This document shows, one piece after another, positions 57,619 through 64,000 of a DNA stretch of 64,000 bases. Origin of the DNA: Spinacia oleracea (Eukaryota; Streptophyta; Magnoliopsida; Caryophyllales; Amaranthaceae). The position numbers were made by a program, and so were the translations under genes. The notes under the pieces were generated by a model. It saw nothing but the letters and a program-made list of their open reading frames with translations, did no database searches and had not been told where the DNA came from. Position 1 is the first letter of the stretch, and every line of letters starts with the position of its first letter. Where the stretch lies: assembly GCF_020520425.1 (NCBI RefSeq), contig NC_079487.1, positions 106,798,141 to 106,862,140 of the forward strand, read 5' to 3'.

Positions 57619-58753
57619 ATGGCTAGAGATAAAATCAAGAATAAGTTCGTCGTCGAATCTTCCAGTGAAGGAGAGGAGGATGAGATTCATCTGGAGAGAC
57701 CGAGGAAGGAATCTCGGGATGGTGATGCCTCGGGAAGTGCCAGTGTTGCAGGGACTTCTGGGGATATCGCTCGTGCTGAGTTGGGTCAACAGGCCGGTGT
57801 TACGGGTCAGATCCCCATTCTCTCTATCTTTCTTCGTTTTTTCAAGGAGGCAGATCCCAATAGGAGACTTGCGTCATGTCTGCATGATGTCGCTGGGAAT
57901 CTCGGTCAGGCCAACCGAGTAGTTGATGGATCTTGGTTGGTAGAGGCGAAGGCTGGGAGTTACCATCGGGTTGCCGAGGATCTGTACGAGATCCAATATG
58001 CCCAGGGGTATTGGTGCGAGCTTCCCACTCAAGAGAATGTAAGGGTGACTCGACCTCCGACGGGCTTCATAGCCGTTTGTACCCACAATTTTTATTATGG
58101 GCTTTGATTTCCGCTGGACCCCTTCGTGTCCATAGTGCCGATGGAGAACAACATAACGTTGGCCCAGGTGACGCCTAAGTCGATGCGTCATATTATTGGC
58201 TTTCACTGGCTGTGCGAGTACCTCAATTTTCCCACCTCATTGCGCCTTTTCAAGGAATTGCATGAGTTTCAGAGGAATACGAATGTTGGGCTCGGATGGT
58301 GGAACATCGCCAACAAAAGGGTAGGAAGGGCGTGCCCTCTTACATAACGGCGAACCCCTACCTTTCCTATGTTCATGAGTGGAAGGGGCAGTGGCTCCTT
58401 GTCCGAGTTCCACTGGATCCGAAGTATTCGAATTATTACCGGGCGCGAAGTGGTTCGTCACTCCTGATCAGGAGATGTCGAGGGTCGGGGAACCTAACCA
58501 CCAGAGCTGTGACTATACCGACCTTCGCAAGTGGTTCCGAGCTAGAAATGTTGGTCTTAGGCATGCCGAACCGGAGTACTGGCTCCCGAATATGTACTAC
58601 ATTTGCAGGGAGGTCATCCTGGCTGTTGCCGATCTCAACAGGATTTATGATAAGTTGCAGAGGAGAGAGAAAGAAACAGAGAGGAAAGAGGAACATAGAA
58701 GAAGAATAAGATTCATCAATGTTCATCTTTTTACTTGTTTATTTTCCGAATGA
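57619..58753 (+). pseudogene. 'putative gypsy type transposon' protein (PF04195-like), copy 1, broken
   Basis: A Ser/Glu-rich start (MARDKIKNKFVVESSSEGEE) is followed by the conserved region: RPPTGFIAVCTHNFYYGL*F, PLDPFVSIV, LAQVTPKSMRHIIGFHWLCE, then YVHEWKGQWLLVRVPLD, KWFVTPDQEMSRVGEP and EPEYWLPNMYYICREVILAV. The pattern 'G-F/H-I-x-x-Y/C-x-x-x-x-x-x-G-L-R-F-P-L-x-P-F' is that of plant PF04195 proteins. Breaks: an in-frame TGA at about 58105-58107 (Arg CGA to TGA likely), a frameshift near 58323 and another near 58442. Such proteins are coded in large non-autonomous plant retroelements and their role is unknown. Confidence 0.75.
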
Positions 58754-58825
58754 CAATTTTCTCCAGAAATGTAGCGTAGTGATAAAACTTGTGTGGACGT
58801 ACTAGAGTTTATGATATATTAATTA

Positions 58826-59065
58826 ACTAGTATGCGGGCCCGGGCGATGCCCCGGGTTAATAGACGGATAAAAACTTAAAATAAATTCAATACTCCGTAA
58901 TTATTAAATTGTCATTTATTATATTTTGTTATGAAAAAATGACACATAATTTGATTTGGATTAGTGGTTAATTGTTTGGTTTACAAATTAGAGGTCGTGA
59001 GATTAGTGAGAGTGATACGTGGCACATAGACTTGTTTATCAACACCTTTTAATATATAGTATAGA
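58826..59065 (-). mobile_element. short Helitron (240 bp) with internal tRNA-like sequence
   Basis: On the minus strand it starts TCTATACTATATATTAAAAG after an A and ends with a hairpin CCCGGGGCATCGCCCGGG and CTAGT, followed by T. The CCCGGG arms are much more GC-rich than the rest. On the plus strand the middle has TTAGTGGTTAATTGTTTGGT and GAGGTCGTGAG, reminiscent of a tRNA gene head. A TACTCCGTA copy lies inside (58891-58899). Confidence 0.85.
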
Positions 59066-60419
59066 TAGATAGAAGGATATACTTTTTCATGTTCATTTTT
59101 TTGATCACCGTTTTCAATTTTAATTGTTTCACGACGTCGATGAAAGCTCATATGCAGTCAGCTATACATGCATAGGTATGCAGCAAAAAATAAGTACTAG
59201 TGTAGTATTTTCCTTTTGTTTTTTTGGTGGGCTGCCCCATCTTTAACACACACACAAAAACCATTTAAAAGACAAAAATACCCTTTTTATTTATTTATTT
59301 TATTATTTTCAATACCCAAACAGTGGCGCTACATCGAATTCTAACCTGTGTTGGGGAATCGAAAAGTCGTTGTACTAGGCCATAGCCTTGTCCCCTATAA
59401 AAACCAAACCAAGTTATGATGGTTGTAAATCTAACACAAACGCCGGAATTATTCGACAGTCAAAGAAAGAAAATTTGCCAATTATTGTACTACATACTAC
59501 ATAGGTAGTTTGTGAGTTTGTGAATTACTAACTAACTCTTATCAATTACTACCTAGGTTTTTAACATGTGTTTCCAATTAATCCACTTTCACCAATTAGT
59601 CAACTAATTACATAATTACCCCCCTAATTATATTTTAATTGAAATAAAAGCCCGGTTGTATTGTTCATCGTCTTCCTCGTCATTGTTCATCTTCTGCTCG
59701 ACACTTCTGCTATCCTCGTCGGTCTCTACTCTTGGTCGGTACTCGAAAATCATCGCCGGTGCTCCTCATCCCTATTGTTCTTCGCTGCTTCTTTATATCT
59801 CTATTTTATTTTGTCTCGCGTCATTGTGCTTGCTCGTTCTCCCTCACTAACGACCCTATTTTCAATCGTGCTCGTTCTACTGGTACTACATAGATTTTTT
59901 CACCTTCAAACAAAAATTCGTGGACACCAATTTCATTAAGGTGAGCCCAATTTTCCGCTACTGTTCTTTGCGTAAATTAGGGTTCTTATTTTCATTAAAT
60001 TGGGGTTTTTTGGAAATTTTAGGGCTTTATATTTTTTGGTCAATTAATGATAATATTAAACACTTTGGATGTATAATTTGCTCAATTTTCTTCTGTATTG
60101 GAACTTATGCAAACCAATTTAGCTCGAAATCCAGTGAAGTCATTTTAGTTTTGTTCGAATCCAAGACACCAATCAACAAATTGTAAAAGCACGAAGGCAA
60201 GTCAAAATCCACTTGTCTAGCAAAAACAAATGAAGACTTACACTTGAAGCTATAAATGGCCAAATTTAAAGATTTTGGTCTCTGATTTTGACATTTAATT
60301 ACTACTTAATTGGTGTATTTATATTGTTGTTTCACTTGCAGGCTCAAATTAGCCAATTTTTTCCAGGGAGAAATAGTCAGAGTGTTACTTTGAGTAACAA
60401 TACTAATAAGGTTTGTCAG
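59066..60419 (+). other. unidentified spliced gene remnant cut by a retroelement
   Basis: 59393-59403 has a TATA-like CCCTATAAAAACC. From 59655 a pyrimidine-rich leader runs to a donor CATTAAG|GTGAGCC at 59940. A long AT-rich intron ends at TTCACTTGCAG, followed by an exon in frame for AQISQFFPGRNSQSVTLSNN and a donor-like AATAAG|GTTTGTC. At 60420 the retroelement begins. I do not recognise the protein; this may be the front of a host gene or of another transposon. Confidence 0.4.
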
Positions 60420-61847
60420 TGTTCCGAGTATGGAACTGGGGGAGCCCTGCCTGGTGATGTTGCCCTGTCAGATAGAACGAACGTAAGCTAACCTCGGGGG
60501 TTTAACCGAGGAAACCCCCTCCGATGCCTAAGTCAGCAAATGAGATAATGCTCTAGAGAGAGAAAGTAGAGAGGGTTAAGAATTGTACTTGTATTGAACG
60601 TGTCCGCAAATGAATGGGGACGGCAGTATTTATAGGCGTACTATTCAGTACTTTGGCCTATTCAGATGTTGCCGCGTGTACGCTAGTGATGTACTTGTTG
60701 TTTATCCTTTTACTTAACGACGTATCTATGTTGTCGTCTAGCAGGTCGTTTCCCCGCAGACCTGAGGGTCTGTGCGGTTCTTGAGGACTTGTGGTACTTT
60801 CAATAGGTACTTCCTGCGGTTGCTTTGCTTGATCTGTCTTATCAGATGTCCGATGGTCTGCTGTGACATGGATGATCTGCTAGGTTACTTCTACTTCGTA
60901 CAACTAGTCCCCAAGAGTAGGGCTGACTACTTGGAGTTAGACCTGCTCTTTCAGTGTTTTTTGGCTGCATCCTGTACAACTAGTCCCCAAGAGTAGGGCT
61001 GACTACTTGGAGTTAGACCTGCTCTTTCAGTGTTTTTTGGCTGCATCCTGTACAACTAGTCCCCAAGAGTAGGGCTGACTACTTGGAGTTAGACCTGCTC
61101 TTTCTGGTCATAACTTGCGCGATTGGCTGTAGTTAGCATTTGAAAGGAAAATAAACCGTCATGGTTTATTGCGCCCCACGTGTCCTTCATCCAGGTAGGT
61201 GACTCGAAGGGTCTTCAAATCTTGGCCGTTTATTTCTTCTTTTAAATACGGGTCTCAGTCACTTTCTTCTTCTCTCTCCTCTTTTTTACCTTCTTCATTT
61301 TCTTACTCTCCTCTAACTTTACTTTGCTGCGAACTCAATTTCGCCATTTTCCGAGCGCTCTAACTCCAAGCTCTTTGCTTTCTTGTGTTTTCGTGTTATT
61401 CCGGTGATTGCGCATCCGTTGGTGGTGGCGTTTTCTTCTGAAATTGTCGAGGTTTTTTGGGTTCGCGTTTTTCTTCGAGGGTTTCTAGTCCGCCATTGTT
61501 GAACTTCTCTCTTCGCCCTTCTCTTTTCCAGGTAATTCTTTTGCTTTTTCCTTGTTGTTTTCTTTGGTTTTGCATGTACCTTCAACTATTTTAGTAGTTT
61601 TTGTGAGTTTTTTGTGGTATGTGTTCTTTGAATGAAATGTGGGAGTGTTTGTGTTTTTTTGGCTTCGCCATTTCTGCGCTTCTTGGAGCTTTTCGTCTTC
61701 TTCTTCCTTTTCTCTTTATTTTTATTTTTATATTACATGTATGTTTTTATGTCGTTTTGCTCTTTTTTCTCTGTCGTTTTGTCTTGACTTTTCTCCTTCT
61801 ACCCTTTGTTTATTCTTCTTTCTTTCTTCTTTTTTCTTTCAGTCAAC
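60420..61847 (+). mobile_element. LTR/leader region of retroelement copy 2
   Basis: Begins near TGTTCCGAGTATGG. Contains TCGGGGGTTTAACCGAGG and CCTCCGATGCCTAA shared with copy 1, tandem 76 bp repeats (60898-61103), a TATA-like TTTAAATACGGG at 61241, a pyrimidine-rich leader and a leader intron 61532-61842 whose acceptor lies 5 bases before the ATG at 61848. On the minus strand TATAAATAC near 60628-60636 is also TATA-like. Confidence 0.6.
60898..61103. repeat. 76 bp tandem repeats, about 2.7 copies
   Basis: The unit starting GTACAACTAGTCCCCAAGAG and containing GGGCTGACTACTTGGAG begins at about 60898, 60974 and 61050; the third stops short. Copies are virtually identical. They lie 140-340 bp upstream of the TATA-like box of retroelement copy 2, where LTR enhancers usually sit. 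Confidence 0.9.
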
Positions 61848-64000
61848 ATGTCTGATACCTCTGATAGTGCCAACCCTAGTAGCCCTGGGTATATGAGTGA
61901 TTCCTCCGAGCCATACTCTCCTTCTTCCCCTTCCTCTGTCTCTTTACCCTCTGATGAAGAGGCTAGGACAATAGCAGAGAATAGGACTAAGTCTATGCAT
62001 GATGCCATTTCTCGTTCTGAGCCTGCGGTGATATCTATCTCCAGTGGTTCTTCCTCTGGGGGTGTGTCCCCCGTTGTTGACAGAGCTACGCCTGTTGTGT
62101 CAGGGCCTACTCCTGCCCTTCGTCAACGTCTTAGAGAACTGCGCCATGAGCATTTGGCCAGTGCGGTTCGATTGAACCCTCCCCCTAATGCCCCTATTGG
62201 GCTAGACATCCAACCCCTGGCAGAAGTAGCTTGGTTGGACAGTTTTGATCGACTAGACGGGCCTTTTATTGGGAGTACTGATGGGTCGTTGCATGTTTAC
62301 CGCAGACGTTCTTCGATGGCAACTGGTTCCGGCAGTGCTTCTGGTGACGCAGAGCGTTATGTAGAAAACCCCATCCTCGAGGAGGTGGAGAATCTGCGTC
62401 CCTTTCCCCTGTATGTTGAGGAGGATGTGCCCGTTGGTCCGACCGATGAGTATCTGAGCCCTGAGGTTTCTTTTGGTCCTTTAAACGTTGCGCCGGATAC
62501 GGACTGGCTTAAGGCAGCTTGCTAGCATGACTATCCCGGCGTTGGAAAGGAGCTTTATGCCTTTCCTCCTGGGTATGAGTTGGTTGTTCCCGCAGATGAT
62601 GCTCGTATTACTGCTCCTCCTCCTGGTCATATTGGGTTGTACTCATACCATTTGGACTTCGGTCTGCGTTTTCCCCTTGATCCAACCTTAACCAAGTTTC
62701 TGAAGGCATTCAATGTCTGTTTGGCGCAGCTGCATCCTTTCGTTGTGAGGACTCTAATTTGCTATCTCTGGGTGGTGCGCTTCAAGGGTTTCCCTGAGAC
62801 CCTTTCTTTGTGTAAACGGCTGCATTGTGTCCGAAGCCGCGATAACAAGGAGGGAAGCATTGGTTGGTTTACCACCTACACTGCTCGGGGCAAAATGACC
62901 TGCTTGGGCAATCCCACTGGGCAGAGGGATTGGAAGGGTCGATTCTTCTGGCTTCGAGTTCCCGCTGACTTTCCTCTGCCTCGCACCTTTGTTTCTCCAA
63001 ATGGCAAGATGGAGGGTGTGGAGGTTCTGGTTGGTCATAACTTGGAGGACGCTGCTTATGAGTGGTTTGACTCAGTAATTAAGCACGACGCGAACGGGAA
63101 GGACGTCGGCCGCGCCCCCAAGAACTGGCTGCCTCAGTCGATGTATATTCTGCGGAATGATGTTCTTTCCGCTATGCACTTGTGCAACACTCATCCTCAT
63201 GGTACATTTTTCTTTCTTTTTTGCTCTTTTTTGTACTTAGCTGTTTTTTTTTTTGTTTTTTTTAATAACATTTTCTTGTGTTTCCTTGTCCTGCTAGGTC
63301 GTCAACACCTTGATATGAGCTCCCTGGGTTTAACTGCTGATGGAACCCCCCAGACTAACGAGCCAGCTGAAGACCCCGCCAATGCTTATCGTACTATAGC
63401 TGATGTTGTTGGCGGACGCAGAGCAAGCTCTCGACGGACTGTTCGAGGGGGGAGTTCTGCTGCTAGCCGTACTGCTAGAGGTGGGGGTTCTGTGGCTAAC
63501 CGCACTAGCAGAGGGGGAGGCTCTGCAGGAATAACTGCTGGGGCGAGCACCTCGACGCCGCGTTCTGCCCATGTTTCTCGGGCTACACCTTCTATATCTG
63601 CCTCTGCTCGGCGTGGTCAGACCACTCGTGGAGGGGGTAATATTGCGGGCCAACGTCGGCCTCGCCCTGAGACGGAAAGCGTTTCTGTTGACGCTAAGCG
63701 AACTGCTGCAGATCAATTGCGGTCTGCTCAACCTGACCAAGTCGTGAATTCCTCTATCTCCGAGCAGGTGGAGATCGTGACCGAAGAGCGGGACGTCCCT
63801 TTTGTGCAGCGCCCAGGTAAGCGCATTTGCACTGGGGAGGGTTCTCGCTCGCAGGAGCAGGCCCAAGCTTCTACCCCTGCTAATCAAAGCACCGCTTCTC
63901 TTCCTACTTCATCTGCTGCTCTTGCTGCTTACTTGGAGGAGCAACTGAGGTTGCCTGAGTCTTCTGTTCCTTCTTTTGTGAACATTAGGAACAGGGAATT
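61848..64000 (+). CDS. 'putative gypsy type transposon' protein (PF04195-like), copy 2, runs off the right edge
   Basis: The start MSDTSDSANPSSPGYMSDSS follows a leader intron. A Ser/Pro/acidic N-terminus of 225 codons ends at a TAG (62523-62525), after which the same frame continues: YPGVGKELYAFPPGYELVVP, PPPGHIGLYSYHLDFGLRFP, LAQLHPFVVRTLICYLWVVR, GRFFWLRVPADFPLP and NWLPQSMYILRNDVLSAMHL. This is the PF04195-like core. An intron (63202-63297, GT-AG) keeps phase into a Gly/Arg/Ser-rich repeat region (GGRRASSRRTVRGGSS; RTARGGGSVANRTSRGGG), still open at 64000. Apart from the one TAG it is undamaged, in contrast to copy 1, so it is the younger copy. Gene is partial at its right end. Confidence 0.75.

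Noticed and set aside
63330-63887. minus-strand 185-codon frame
   Set aside because: Antisense shadow of the GC-rich Gly/Arg repeat region of the plus-strand retroelement protein.

Overview
This is a plant nuclear genome window. It is AT-rich and carries intron-split genes, an F-box gene, an EMC7 gene with a plant-type signal peptide, a plant purple acid phosphatase, and plant MULE, hAT, Stowaway, Helitron, LINE, SINE and LTR elements. I take it to be a dicot, possibly Caryophyllales/Amaranthaceae. That last step is a guess from repeat style, not from a marker.

Host genes are few, and I could reconstruct four completely. From the left: an F-box gene enters at the left edge (minus, only its N-terminus is present). 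EMC7 (1828-5055, minus, 7 coding exons, 216 codons plus stop) is a subunit of the ER membrane protein insertase. An EamA/SLC35F-type multipass transporter follows (20035-25255, minus, 8 coding exons, 389 aa). An intronless ARM-repeat protein lies at 40366-41490 (minus, 374 aa). A secreted purple acid phosphatase with all five metallophosphoesterase motifs lies at 48658-55715 (plus, 9 coding exons, 469 aa, with a 2.3 kb intron in its 5' leader). All splice phases close without forcing. EMC7 and the transporter are, as I recall, neighbours in Arabidopsis (At4g32130/At4g32140). Here about 15 kb of transposons separates them.

The rest is mostly transposable elements, many with readable ends. 5.9-9.7 kb: a Stowaway MITE, a 1.9 kb Helitron and a long-TIR element. 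9.9-18 kb: a minisatellite of TTAGTTAAGC units split by a 4.7 kb LINE with a 10 bp target duplication, ending in a sequence that resembles a MULE terminus. 25.6-26.5 kb: a hAT-type MITE made of ACCCGA-like repeats, with an 8 bp duplication, in the transporter promoter. 27.8-34.2 kb: a MULE with ~119 bp inverted repeats, a 1127-codon transposase gene and a decayed GRF-type zinc-finger/coiled-coil gene. 35.7-38.8 kb: a solo LTR with a 5 bp duplication. 39-40 kb: a gypsy LTR/PBS/gag remnant. 41.7-44.2 kb: a MULE with a 9 bp duplication, a captured gene-like segment and the same TTAGTTAAGC minisatellite. 44.7-46 kb: SINEs. 56.6-58.8 kb and 60.4-64 kb: two retroelements coding for the plant 'putative gypsy type transposon' (PF04195-like) protein.

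The strongest unexplained signals are sixteen exact dispersed copies of the 9-mer TACTCCGTA with unrelated flanks, and the MULE family that carries a TTAGTTAAGC minisatellite. I see no rRNA genes, intact tRNA genes or CRISPR arrays, and nothing prokaryotic.
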